From: Deltaproteobacteria bacterium ADurb.Bin207
GTDB lineage: Bacteria; Myxococcota_A; Polyangia; Polyangiales; Polyangiaceae
Reading direction: 5' to 3'
DNA: 64,000 nucleotides
Assembly: GCA_002070115.1 (NCBI GenBank)
Contig: MWCO01000001.1
Location: 124,001 to 188,000, forward strand
Below the pieces are notes generated by a model. That model did not search any database and had not been told where the DNA came from. It saw nothing but the letters and a program-made list of their open reading frames with translations. The position numbers and the translations under genes were made by a program. Shown here piece after piece: positions 26,166 to 34,917 of this stretch (the first letter of the stretch is position 1; the number at the start of each line of letters is the position of its first letter).

Positions 26166-28652
26166 ATGAAAAAGAGGGTGGCTCGCTTATCGCTTTTCAT
26201 CGCTTGTTCAACCATGGCAGGCTGCGGTGATTCCTCCGATTCTGGTGGCCAGCATGGCAGCACGAACACCGACGGGGGCACGAACACCGACAGCGGTGCG
26301 AATGCCGATGGCAGCGCGAATACCGATGGCGACACCGACCCGGATGCCAACGAGAATCCGTCGGTTCGCAACAATGAACCTCCATGGGCACGCGGCGAGA
26401 CTTTTTACGTATTGAAAGGTCAATCGCTCGAGATTCAAACGAGCGCGTTGCTCGTCAATGACACCGACCCCGACGGCGACGTGTTATCCCTCAGGGTGAT
26501 TGGACCACCAACGAAAGGAAGCTTGACGCCAACCGCTACAGGTTTCATCTACGCTCCATCGAAAGAAGCACTCGGGGAAGACCGTTTTACGTATGAGGTT
26601 GCCGACAAGGTCGGCGCCACCGATACGACCGAGGCGACGATCCATGTGGCGAATACCATATACTACGTAAGCAACCACGGGGATGATTCGGCGCCCGGCA
26701 CGAGTCCGGAGCATCCTTGGAAAAGCCCGAATGTATGGGCCACCAATCGCGTAAAGCCGGGTGATGTCGTGTTGCTCGAGCGGGGATCGGTTTTTCGTGA
26801 AACCCTTTCTTTCGACTTATCGAGCAGCAATACCGCCTCTCGCGTGCTTGGCGCGTATGGCAATGGACCGGATCCGATCGTATCGGGAAGCGAGCCGGTC
26901 AAGGAATGGACCGAGGTGGGCAAAGGTGTCTGGCGCGCCCCGTTTCCCGAACGACCTGCTCATCTTTACGTCAACAAGACCTGGCAAACCCCAGCTCGCA
27001 CGCCCAACTCCGGCTCCTATTATTGGTCTGGAGCTTCTCCTGATCCGGGTTCAGGAGGGCATATTACTACTTTAAACCTACCCGACTTGAACCAACCCAA
27101 GGATGCTCACGTGGGAGCAACCCTGCGTATGAGAACGCGCAACTGGGCGTTTACTCATCGTCGTATCGTTGCCTCCTCCCCTGGCTCGGTGACCGTGGAT
27201 ACCGACCAACACTTCAAAGGTTTCGAGGCAGCCGTCCATGAAGGCGGGTTTGCGTATTATGTGGACGGCAAGCGTGATTACCTCGATGCGCCCGGGGAGT
27301 GGGCCTACGATGACACGGAGAAAATGCTTTACTATTTCCCTTTGGATGCCAATCACAAGCCATCCAGCGAATTGGTGGAAGCGGTCATTCGTGAAAAAGG
27401 CATCGATATCTCCAATGGAATGGGCCGAGATACAACTGTTTATGTGGACGGCCTGCGTGTGGAGCAAACCAAGGATGTTGCCGTCGCGTTTTGGTCACCC
27501 AGTCAAGGAAATGCAGTGCTGCGTCGGGTCGACCTTCGAGCGAGCCACAAGGGGGTTACTGTCTGGATGGATAACGTGCGCATCATCGAATCGACGATCC
27601 TTGACATGATCGATGAGGGTGGCCGTTTTGGGGAAGCTGGCGGCGATTCAGGGGTCGGTGTTGGAAAGAGCGAACTATTGCGGAGTACGGTCGCCAATAT
27701 CGGGTTGATACCCGGTTATGGGACGAGCGGTTGGGGTTGCCAGGGGATTGTGGCGAAAAGCCCGGGATTTGTCGCGCGCCACAACATATTTCGCGATATC
27801 GGATATACCGCCATGGAAGTGGGCACCGACGCCTTGATCGAAGAGAACCTGGTCATTCACGCGCTTTCCTCACTCAACGATGGGGGCTCGATCGCGTTTT
27901 CCAATACGGATGGCTTATCGATTCGGAACAATATTGTCGTAGATGCGATGGGAAGCTTCAAAGACAGTGTCGATGAAAACAGCAATCCTTTCGTTATCCC
28001 TTATAAGCGCTTGGCGATGGGGATCTATTTTGGCGACAAGGGCGTCAAGAATGTGCTTGTCGAAGGAAACGTGGTCATTGGGCATTCCATGGGAATTTTC
28101 ATCGATCACACCGGCCAGTCGGAAGGCAATACCGTTCGCGCCAACCTATCGTATGGAAATGAAGACGTTCAAATCGCCAACTCGGATCAGTCCTTATTTC
28201 ACGGTCCTCAAGCTGGCCCCTGCGTTCCTTCTTATCACGACAACCTGCTTGATAACTGGATGATCCCGTCGACTAGGGGGCAGTGGCTCTACACCGAAAT
28301 GAACACGAAATGCAGTCCGCCTGTGAATTGGGGAACGATCGGAAACAATCACTACGCATTGCTTTATCATAGCCAGGTCCACGTGATGAACCGCGATTCG
28401 CTCGCCAACGAAGCGGATCGAAAGAACTATTCTTTCGAGGATTGGAAAAACACGCAGGAGCCGACGGCTACGCGTACGCCTGAGACAGTGGATTTGGAAG
28501 ATGGGGAGAGTCCGTCGATTCTCTACAATGCCGCCCGAGGTCCCAGGATCGTTGATTTGACAGGAAAGTGGCAAAACCTCGAAGGGGAGCCCATCACCAA
28601 ACCCGTGGTCATCGGCCCGTACAGCGCTGTGGTGCTGATTCCTCGTCATTGA
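26166..28652 (+). CDS. Right-handed beta-helix lipoprotein with Ig-like/cadherin-like module
   Basis: The 828-residue product has a lipoprotein signal (LFIACSTMAGC), then a low-complexity linker of repeated T-D-G/N-T-D units. Residues about 60-140 form a tandem-type Big_9/cadherin-like domain (VNDTDPDGDVLSLRV, DRFTYEVADKVG). The rest looks like a right-handed parallel beta-helix of the pectate-lyase type (YYVSNHGDDSAPGTSPEHPW at the start; GLSIRNNIVVDAMG, VLVEGNVVIGHSMGIFIDHT rungs). Such proteins usually act on or bind polysaccharides outside the cell; the substrate is unknown. ATG 26166 is chosen because it opens the signal peptide. The 24-nt motif copy lies just upstream. Confidence 0.85.
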   Translation: MKKRVARLSLFIACSTMAGCGDSSDSGGQHGSTNTDGGTNTDSGANADGSANTDGDTDPDANENPSVRNNEPPWARGETFYVLKGQSLEIQTSALLVNDTDPDGDVLSLRVIGPPTKGSLTPTATGFIYAPSKEALGEDRFTYEVADKVGATDTTEATIHVANTIYYVSNHGDDSAPGTSPEHPWKSPNVWATNRVKPGDVVLLERGSVFRETLSFDLSSSNTASRVLGAYGNGPDPIVSGSEPVKEWTEVGKGVWRAPFPERPAHLYVNKTWQTPARTPNSGSYYWSGASPDPGSGGHITTLNLPDLNQPKDAHVGATLRMRTRNWAFTHRRIVASSPGSVTVDTDQHFKGFEAAVHEGGFAYYVDGKRDYLDAPGEWAYDDTEKMLYYFPLDANHKPSSELVEAVIREKGIDISNGMGRDTTVYVDGLRVEQTKDVAVAFWSPSQGNAVLRRVDLRASHKGVTVWMDNVRIIESTILDMIDEGGRFGEAGGDSGVGVGKSELLRSTVANIGLIPGYGTSGWGCQGIVAKSPGFVARHNIFRDIGYTAMEVGTDALIEENLVIHALSSLNDGGSIAFSNTDGLSIRNNIVVDAMGSFKDSVDENSNPFVIPYKRLAMGIYFGDKGVKNVLVEGNVVIGHSMGIFIDHTGQSEGNTVRANLSYGNEDVQIANSDQSLFHGPQAGPCVPSYHDNLLDNWMIPSTRGQWLYTEMNTKCSPPVNWGTIGNNHYALLYHSQVHVMNRDSLANEADRKNYSFEDWKNTQEPTATRTPETVDLEDGESPSILYNAARGPRIVDLTGKWQNLEGEPITKPVVIGPYSAVVLIPRH

Positions 28653-28797
28653 TTGGCTTGGATGCTTTGCTGCCTGCGCCATCGTGGACCCGCGAAAACT
28701 CGAAAAAAGGATGAGATAGGAGGAAAAACCTTCTGCCTTCCCGCGCAGAATCAGAAAAACGGTGGCAAAACCTCGCTTTCTTGTCTCCCCATGGCGA

Positions 28798-28867
28798 GCG
28801 TCCGGAGAAGCCAAGATAGCCCCACGATCTCCAGAACATTCTCAAGTAATTGAATTTACGTGTGTTT
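28798..28867 (+). repeat. Dispersed repeat block A, copy 1
   Basis: About 70 bp (GCGTCCGGAGAAGCCAAGAT to GAATTTACGTGTGTTT) match 32401-32472 with about a dozen differences. Both copies lie in the convergent spacer downstream of a beta-helix gene. The right end contains a GTAAATTCAA motif on the minus strand (28840-28859). The rest of the 28653-28888 spacer holds nothing recognisable. Confidence 0.6.
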
Positions 28868-28888
28868 GGCAGGAAAAATTGACATCGT

Positions 28889-30091
28889 TCACCGAACATC
28901 CCACAAGGACATCCCAACCCCCATGCTTATCTCGAAAACTTTCTGACCCATCAACTCGTGATAGGCACCAGCCAAATACGGCCCCGTTCGACGGCTTGGA
29001 TCGTCGCTTTGCGACCAACCGAAGAGAAGCGATGTTCCAGCGGAAAATTCGTCGAAGAAAGGGACAGACTCCGTTCCTGCCTTGCGTTTTCTTGGACCGA
29101 AGGAACCGGAACCGATCATCTCTTCCCCAAACACACCAGCGCCGCGCGCCCATCCTTTCCATTGCACAGTATCGGTCACCCGCGCATAGCCAAATAATTC
29201 GAGCGGAACTTCGACCGCAAAAGGAATATGCCATCGTGACAGTCCTCGCGTTCCGATCCCAGGGGCCAAGCCCAGCGACGCTCTTCTTCCCAGCGCCGCC
29301 CCCAGACCCATAAGTACGCGACCTTCAACATAAATTCCGCCATCCAGGGAGGCTCCCGCCCGCGCATCCAATCCCAGCGAACGCCCGAGGGGTGCGCCCA
29401 TCATCCCGCGCGCGTCGAGCCCCACGGCCATCACCGTTTGCTGCCGACCAAACATTTCCTTATGCCCTGTTCCCAGCATCGAAAGGTGGAGGGCCGTGCC
29501 TGCTGATTCATAGCGAGGCTGAGGGAGAAGATGCACCCTGATGATGGCGATTCGACTTTTTTCTTCGATCCGCTCCAGGTCCTTGTGGAATTCTTCGATT
29601 CGTCGATCCCATCGACGGATTTCCTCTTGCGCGGTTGTAGGCGCGGCATCGAGGGGCAAACGGGCCGCAGTCTCTCTGGCATGTCGAGCAAACCGAAGCC
29701 TTGCGGAGCACTCGGAATACTGAGCAGACAGATCCACTTGCTTTTCGTGACTGCTTTCGATGTTTTCCAAGCGTTTGAGGCTTTCCCATACCTTGTCGAA
29801 CTCCGATCGCGGCACTTCGAATTCAAGATCGTATTCTTGCTGGCTACGAATCTTGACTTTGCCGTTGCGCAGGATCCGGGTCACTTGCTCCCATGCCCTT
29901 CTTTCTCCCCATGTTTTGAGAGAAATATCCCCTTGCCGTTGGGATAATTGCACGAGCACCGCATCGCCGTCGTCATGAAATTCCGCCATTTCTTGGGCTT
30001 TCGCAACGCGTGACAGGGTCAGCGGCAAGAAAAGGAAAGCGGGTAACAGTAGAACAACAGTCCCTGGCCGGTATGACTCTCGAGTACCCAT
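28889..30091 (-). CDS. Exported coiled-coil protein, DUF4349-like, with barrel-like C-terminus
   Basis: From ATG 30091 the 400-residue product starts with a signal peptide (VVLLLPAFLFLPL, cleavage after AKA). Residues about 35-195 resemble the DUF4349 pattern: a strand-rich start, EVPRSEFDKVWESLKRL, then a long helical region with heptad-like EEIRRWDRRIEEFHKDLERI ending in a strand. The second half is Gly-rich with alternating hydrophobic strands (GLDARGMMGAPLG, YVEGRVLMGLGAAL) and ends in an aromatic-containing strand, suggesting an outer-membrane barrel-like fold. Role unknown. The frame is open upstream to 30214, but only the 30091 start gives a signal peptide. Convergent with the beta-helix gene. 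Confidence 0.65.
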   Translation of the reverse strand: MGTRESYRPGTVVLLLPAFLFLPLTLSRVAKAQEMAEFHDDGDAVLVQLSQRQGDISLKTWGERRAWEQVTRILRNGKVKIRSQQEYDLEFEVPRSEFDKVWESLKRLENIESSHEKQVDLSAQYSECSARLRFARHARETAARLPLDAAPTTAQEEIRRWDRRIEEFHKDLERIEEKSRIAIIRVHLLPQPRYESAGTALHLSMLGTGHKEMFGRQQTVMAVGLDARGMMGAPLGRSLGLDARAGASLDGGIYVEGRVLMGLGAALGRRASLGLAPGIGTRGLSRWHIPFAVEVPLELFGYARVTDTVQWKGWARGAGVFGEEMIGSGSFGPRKRKAGTESVPFFDEFSAGTSLLFGWSQSDDPSRRTGPYLAGAYHELMGQKVFEISMGVGMSLWDVR

Positions 30092-30254
30092 TGCCGGATA
30101 ATGATATTTCAATGGTTGATGACCAACAAGGTCGGGTTTTGCTGAACATCGCTCCATCCTCCTCCGATGGTGGAAATGGCTCATATTTACGATTTTTGGC
30201 GTCAACCGTGACATTGGCTATCCCTCTTGGCCCCCGTCGGTCTACAATGCGTTC

Positions 30255-32045
30255 ATGTGGTGCAAAATCCTTCCGGTTGCTGTTGGGCTTCTCCTCGTCG
30301 CTTGTGAAAGCTCGTCGTCTGACGACGGTTCGCGGGGCGGTGCTGATTCGGGCACGGAGGCCAGCGCTGGGCAAGGCGGCAACGCAGGTCAGGGCGGAAG
30401 CGGCGGACAGGCTGGCAACGCGGGTCAGGGCGGAAGCAGCGGACAGGCTGGCGCGGCTGGGCTGGGCGGTAGCGCCGGACAAGGCACGGGCGGTAGTGCG
30501 GGAGAGGGGGCCGGTGGTGGAGGTGGCGCGGAACCACAGGGAAGCTGTAACGAGGTCGATCCACAGGCAAAGCCGCCGGTAGTATTCTGGCCCAAGCCGG
30601 TGCGGGCTTATCCGGGGATCCCTTTTACCTATACCATGGTGGCCTACGACGAAGACGGCTTGGAGCTTTGCTACGATGTAGAGGGCGCGCCCGTGGGGCT
30701 CAGCATCAACGGCAAGGGCGATATATCTTGGGCGCCCACCGAAGCAGATACTGGCAAGCATGAATTTACGGTACATATCACCACGCCCCAGGGCGGGCGC
30801 AAAAGTGTGGAGGTCAGCCTCGAGGTCACCAAAAACGGTTTCGTATTCGCAGAGCTTGGGGGACATGATGGTGCGGCCGGCACCATCGACGATCCGTTCG
30901 GCACGATCGAAAAGGGGCTTGCGGCACTCAAGCCCTCAGGGGCAAAAACGCTGATCATCCGCGGTGGCACATGGTTGGTGAATTGGAAATGGGAAGCGGG
31001 GGGCGTTTCAGCTCCGACCCGAGACGCCCGTTTCTCGGCGGCTGAGCCTGGGGAGATTTACGGCTACCCGGGCGAGAAGGTGATCATTCAGCGCGACCAA
31101 AAGTCACATGGACTGTGGCTGTACCGATCGCAATACGTGATTGCGCGTGATGTCGAGTTCCGTGGTGCCAACGTCGGAGAGCGGGGCGGCGCGGAGACCA
31201 GTGGCGAAAACTTGGTGTTTCAGCGGGTAACCGTGCGAGATAGCGACTGGAACGCGGCCGACAACTGCAGCGGCTTCAAGCTGCGCGGCGTGGAAATCGT
31301 GGCGCACCGCTGCGCCGCCCACGACAACTATGAACGCAAGAAGCTGGGCGTTGCTTGGAACAATGCCAACTATCTGATGTACGCCGACGACACGCCGCCG
31401 CCTTTGGTCTACGCCATCGACTGCGACTCTTCCGGCAGTGTCGCTGCTTACAAAATCAAACACGCTGGCCCCGGCAAATTCATTGTCCACGGCGTGCGGG
31501 ATAACGGCAGCTTCTACGGTTTCGGCGGTATCGACGACGGCCTGCGCGTGCGTTACTCGACGTTCGTCGACAACCATATTGGCATCCATCTCGGCATCAG
31601 CGACCCCAACAGCCACACCGCCGCCGGTGACGTGGTGGTCGAGCATAACACCGTGGTCCACCCGAAAGAAACCGCGATAACGCTGCAAAACTCCTACGTT
31701 CCCACCACGCCGATTCACGTGGAGCGAAACATTTTCGTTGTCAATCAGCCCTTTGCGTTACCGGAGGAAAGCCAGTGGATGTACGCAATCTGGATTTATA
31801 CGGAGAAGCCCTCGCTCGATAACCTGATCTTCGGGGAGAATTGCTTGTGGGCGCCGGAGGATAACTCCGGTTTTCGCATTGGTAAGAAAATGTACGGATG
31901 GAGCGAGTGGGTGGGGATGGGCAAAGACACGACGTCGGTGTGGGGAGAGCCGGGGTTTGTGGGGGCGGGGGATTATCGGCTGCAGGCAGGGTCAGCGTGT
32001 CGGTTGGAAGGAGGGATTGTCGCGGGGGCTTATGGGGGAGAGTGA
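30255..32045 (+). CDS. Beta-helix lipoprotein with Gly/Ser/Gln linker and putative Ig domain
   Basis: The 596-residue product begins with a lipobox (VGLLLVAC) and a linker of repeated G-G-S/N-A-G-Q units up to about residue 95. A putative Ig-type domain follows (PGIPFTYTMVAYDEDGLELC, ISWAPTEADTGKHEF). Residues about 195-590 look like a right-handed beta-helix (DDPFGTIEKGLAAL, ENLVFQRVTVRDSDW, VRYSTFVDNHIGIHLG, VVVEHNTVVHP). It resembles the gene at 26166 in domain order but not closely in sequence. Probably a secreted polysaccharide-active or -binding protein. Start ATG 30255 is 164 nt from the divergent neighbour at 30091. GC content and codon use look higher than in the gene at 26166. Confidence 0.82.
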   Translation: MWCKILPVAVGLLLVACESSSSDDGSRGGADSGTEASAGQGGNAGQGGSGGQAGNAGQGGSSGQAGAAGLGGSAGQGTGGSAGEGAGGGGGAEPQGSCNEVDPQAKPPVVFWPKPVRAYPGIPFTYTMVAYDEDGLELCYDVEGAPVGLSINGKGDISWAPTEADTGKHEFTVHITTPQGGRKSVEVSLEVTKNGFVFAELGGHDGAAGTIDDPFGTIEKGLAALKPSGAKTLIIRGGTWLVNWKWEAGGVSAPTRDARFSAAEPGEIYGYPGEKVIIQRDQKSHGLWLYRSQYVIARDVEFRGANVGERGGAETSGENLVFQRVTVRDSDWNAADNCSGFKLRGVEIVAHRCAAHDNYERKKLGVAWNNANYLMYADDTPPPLVYAIDCDSSGSVAAYKIKHAGPGKFIVHGVRDNGSFYGFGGIDDGLRVRYSTFVDNHIGIHLGISDPNSHTAAGDVVVEHNTVVHPKETAITLQNSYVPTTPIHVERNIFVVNQPFALPEESQWMYAIWIYTEKPSLDNLIFGENCLWAPEDNSGFRIGKKMYGWSEWVGMGKDTTSVWGEPGFVGAGDYRLQAGSACRLEGGIVAGAYGGE

Positions 32046-32064
32046 GTGGGAAAGCCGTTTCGCT

Positions 32065-32088
32065 GCTGAGCTATCCCCTCATTTTTCC
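32065..32088 (-). repeat. 24-nt dispersed motif, copy 3
   Basis: On the minus strand it reads GGAAAAATGAGGGGAT followed by AGCTCAGC, 20 bp after the beta-helix gene stop. Confidence 0.5.
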
Positions 32089-32400
32089 CCGAGCCTTTCT
32101 TTCGCTCTAGGACTGCTGGAAACAAGGGCCTATCATTGCTTGATCACGGTCACGGCAGGCGCAAAACGGTCACCCTCATTCCATTTGATCACCGAGTGCG
32201 CCAGTCCAATGCTCAATAACCCAGGGCACCTGCGCTCAACATTTCGTAAGATGCCGACGTGCCGATGGCATCTCGGTTTCCTGCGGCCTCACGACACAGG
32301 ACGCACCCGACTGTCCGCGGAATACCGTCCCAGCCGAGCCGCAAAGCATCCTGGCTGGACTGGAAATGACGCGCCTGGCGTACCAAGAATACCTTGCCCA

Positions 32401-32472
32401 GCGTCTGGAGAAACCAATGTAGCCCCAAGGGATCTCCAGAACATCTTCAAGTAGTAGAATTTACATGTGTTT
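32401..32472 (+). repeat. Dispersed repeat block A, copy 2
   Basis: Matches 28798-28867; shared core includes GATCTCCAGAACAT and TCAAGTA. The right end holds a GTAAATTCTA motif on the minus strand (32445-32464). Confidence 0.6.
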
Positions 32473-32511
32473 TTGTTGGGGGTGACCCAAGGGAGGTCAA
32501 GGGCCGAGCCA

Positions 32512-32581
32512 AAATCAAGATCCAGGGGATTCCTTGCTCGTATCCTTTTCCAATTCAGGAAAAAATAGGGGGATCTGTCAG
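32512..32581 (+). repeat. Dispersed repeat block B with 24-nt motif copy 5
   Basis: Carries CCAGGGGATTCC, TCCAATTCAGG and the 24-nt motif at 32558-32581 (GGAAAAAATAGGGGGAT, CTGTCAG). It is the inverted counterpart of 23521-23590. Confidence 0.6.
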
Positions 32582-32598
32582 GGGCTCGCCAGCATCCA

Positions 32599-34068
32599 TC
32601 ACTCCACCACGCGAACCAGCACGACCTGATCGATCCGTCCGGAAGCTGATTCGCTGAGCGGAATGTAGCTGAACGATCGGAGAGCCGGTAGCCAATCCCA
32701 GCGACCATAGACATGGCCTGCAGGATGGACGAGAAGAGAGGGGCGACCGTCGCCAAAGATCTCCACCCGATTTGCGGTCCACGGTTCACGAGGGTCATCG
32801 GGGACGTCGATGAGATAGTACGCGTCGCGGTCGGCAAAGCTGAAAAAACCGAGTTGCTTGAGGGCGTCGACGTACACCACCGAAGCACGCCCTGTCTCGG
32901 AGGAAGTGGCGACGTTGGGGGGTGGCGCACCGGTCCAGGTGACCAGGTGGCGCACCCCGTCGTCGTCTCCGCCCGGCCACCATGCCCACTTGCTGGGGAG
33001 CTGATCGTGAGTTTCTTCCTGGGTATTGGTGCAAAAGACAAAAATATCACGCTGTTCGTGGTATTCGCTCAGACGGTTGTCGACATATCCTTTCGGAAGG
33101 CCTGTCGTTTCCCCAGGAACATGCACCCAGTTTCCCGTCGTGAGATCGCGATATCCGCGACTGTATGGAAATTTGGCACGTCCGCGTTTGGTGTCGATGC
33201 AGGTGGCTTGATTTATTGCGCTCGCCGGTTCGAGCCGGTCCCAGGTGGTTCCGCTGAAACGGAATCGATGGGCGAAGAAGGTATAGCGCGATATGGACAT
33301 CCCCAATGCGAAACCGGCGTGCCGGAGTAGCGCACCCTTCGGATCACCGGACCATTGTGGCGAGATGATGCTCAGGGTATCGTATGTATGACCGGCTGCC
33401 GGCCACCCCGGAGATATCTCTCGGGGGTTCTGCCGCGGGTCATCTGGCAACGCCCATCCAGCCGGATTGTCGGGATCGTCGGGCATAGTGCTATCGGCGC
33501 CATGAAGCGTGAAGTACGCATAGCTGTTTTTGCCCCCTCCGAAATTGTACCATACCCCACGCTCTCGCAAGTCCGGCATGCCGGCGACAAGCTCCCACGA
33601 AACCGCGGTGTCTTCGTAGGCCACTGCATAGATGCTGGAGTCTTCGGTCGCGGCATGGCCGCCTCCATGGACGATGTGTTTTCCCCAGTAGGACGCCCAA
33701 CGATTGGCCGCTCCGCCTGAATAATCGCCGATTGAACGGAGGCCACCCAACCCATCGGGAGGAAGCGTGGGTCGCACATCGTGAATCGTGTTGGTGGTCG
33801 TGATCAGCCTCGCCTCGCCAACCTGCGTGGGAACATAGGGCGGCAAGGGCCGCATCCCAGCATCACTCGTCGCGCCAGCATCACTCGTCGAGCCAGCATC
33901 ACTCGTCGAGCCAGCATCACTCGTCGAGCCAGCATCACTCGTCGAGCCCCCATCGTGGACCTGAGCGTCGTCGCCCAGCGAACTCCCCGCATCGACGTCG
34001 GAACCGGAAGGATCAGCACAGCCCGCACCCCAAAGCACCAACCCGAGGATTAGGGTGGATCTGCGCAC
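32599..34068 (-). CDS. Secreted beta-propeller-like lipoprotein with SDAG repeats
   Basis: The 489-residue product starts, on the GTG 34068 reading, with a lipoprotein signal (RRSTLILGLVLWGAGC) and a linker of five G-S-T-S-D-A units encoded by 18-bp tandem repeats. The rest contains kelch/propeller-like repeats rich in Trp, Gly and Tyr (WASYWGKHIVHGGGHAA, FGGGKNSYAYFTLHG, RYTFFAHRFRFSGTTWDRL, GRASVVYVDALKQLGFFSF), probably a surface-exposed propeller. Enzymatic residues were not identified. The frame is open upstream to 34419, but the only sensible export signal begins at 34068. It points away from the ABC transporter, whose last gene ends about 850 bp away. Confidence 0.75.
   Translation of the reverse strand: MRRSTLILGLVLWGAGCADPSGSDVDAGSSLGDDAQVHDGGSTSDAGSTSDAGSTSDAGSTSDAGATSDAGMRPLPPYVPTQVGEARLITTTNTIHDVRPTLPPDGLGGLRSIGDYSGGAANRWASYWGKHIVHGGGHAATEDSSIYAVAYEDTAVSWELVAGMPDLRERGVWYNFGGGKNSYAYFTLHGADSTMPDDPDNPAGWALPDDPRQNPREISPGWPAAGHTYDTLSIISPQWSGDPKGALLRHAGFALGMSISRYTFFAHRFRFSGTTWDRLEPASAINQATCIDTKRGRAKFPYSRGYRDLTTGNWVHVPGETTGLPKGYVDNRLSEYHEQRDIFVFCTNTQEETHDQLPSKWAWWPGGDDDGVRHLVTWTGAPPPNVATSSETGRASVVYVDALKQLGFFSFADRDAYYLIDVPDDPREPWTANRVEIFGDGRPSLLVHPAGHVYGRWDWLPALRSFSYIPLSESASGRIDQVVLVRVVE
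33861..33950. repeat. Five tandem 18-bp coding repeats
   Basis: The unit CATCACTCGTCGAGCCAG is repeated five times with three changes in total, encoding the S-T-S-D-A-G linker of the propeller lipoprotein. Such runs change length readily by slippage and stay in frame. Confidence 0.9.
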
Positions 34069-34917
34069 TCGAGAAAGCTTTGGGACGGATCGACGAGACT
34101 GACGAACAGGACCACGCCACGTGCCAGTGTTCGAGCGACCCAGGCCCCCCAAGTCCTCCGAGCGCGCGAGGGAGCGGTTCTCACTGTCGAACCACGCCCC
34201 CCCCCACGAGGAGCGCCCCTCGAGCGGGCCGAGCGATGACATAATCGCTTCGGTGAACGGCGTTCGACGCGCAACATGAACGATGAACCCTTGACCGGCG
34301 TCCACGGCAGCCACCTTTCGATGAGCTGAATTGCGTTGCTGGTAACACTGCATATCGAGTGATCCTCCGTATTGTCGCTGGGTTTGGCGGAGACTCATGT
34401 GTGAGAGTGGCACCACCATCGCGTGAACCTTGTGTTGTTGATACCAGAATAAATATAAGTAAATTCAATAAGTTACATGTATATGATCACCTTGTGTCAC
34501 GACGCTTTCGCAGTGGAGCAGCCTGGGGGGGATACGCAGCCCAAGTCGGGAATCATCCCCACAGGAAAGGAGCGCAAGCCCAGCTACCCAAGCCATTTCA
34601 ACTTCGATTGCACTCGTACGCCATCCTCTGGAGCATGGGTGAAGCACATTCCATGCCCTGGAGGCCATGTTTTAAATTATTGAAAATAAACATTAAAATT
34701 TTTCGACGCGTCAAACCTGTCGCACCCACGGCCCAGTGGAACCACCGGATACGTTCTATGCATGTCGCACCTCGAGCCCGTTTCGAGCAAGCGGCGATAG
34801 AGGGAAGACAGGAGCGAGGGCCCCTTCCGGAAGTCGCTCAGCACCAACAATCATTCCGTGGATATGCCGTCGAACATACCCGCTGCGGGTAATATGAAAC
34901 GCGGGGTTGGCTCCTTT
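34069..34917. other. Long spacer with an IS1634 relic
   Basis: About 850 bp between the propeller lipoprotein and the ABC permease. Bases 34459-34479 hold a GTAAATTCAA-type motif and 34486-34560 a fragment like the transposase C-terminus. No gene was recognised in the remainder; parts near 34680 are AT-rich. Confidence 0.55.
34486..34560 (-). mobile_element. Relic of an IS1634-type transposase C-terminus
   Basis: The minus strand encodes LRIPPRLLHCESVVTQGD, which matches the end of the intact transposase (LCIPPRLLKRESVVAQGD). No inverted repeat or further transposase sequence is recognisable, so this is a decayed remnant of an older copy. Confidence 0.55.

Larger units (their letters stand above)
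32046..32598. other. Convergent spacer filled with dispersed repeats
   Basis: This 553-bp spacer contains the 24-nt motif copy 3 on the minus strand (32065-32088), repeat block A (32401-32472), and repeat block B with motif copy 5 (32512-32581). Open frames over it are artefacts of repeats. No gene was recognised between 32090 and 32400. Confidence 0.6.

Noticed and set aside
33861-33950. CRISPR-like array of short repeats
   Set aside because: The 18-bp units are contiguous without spacers and encode an in-frame SDAG linker.
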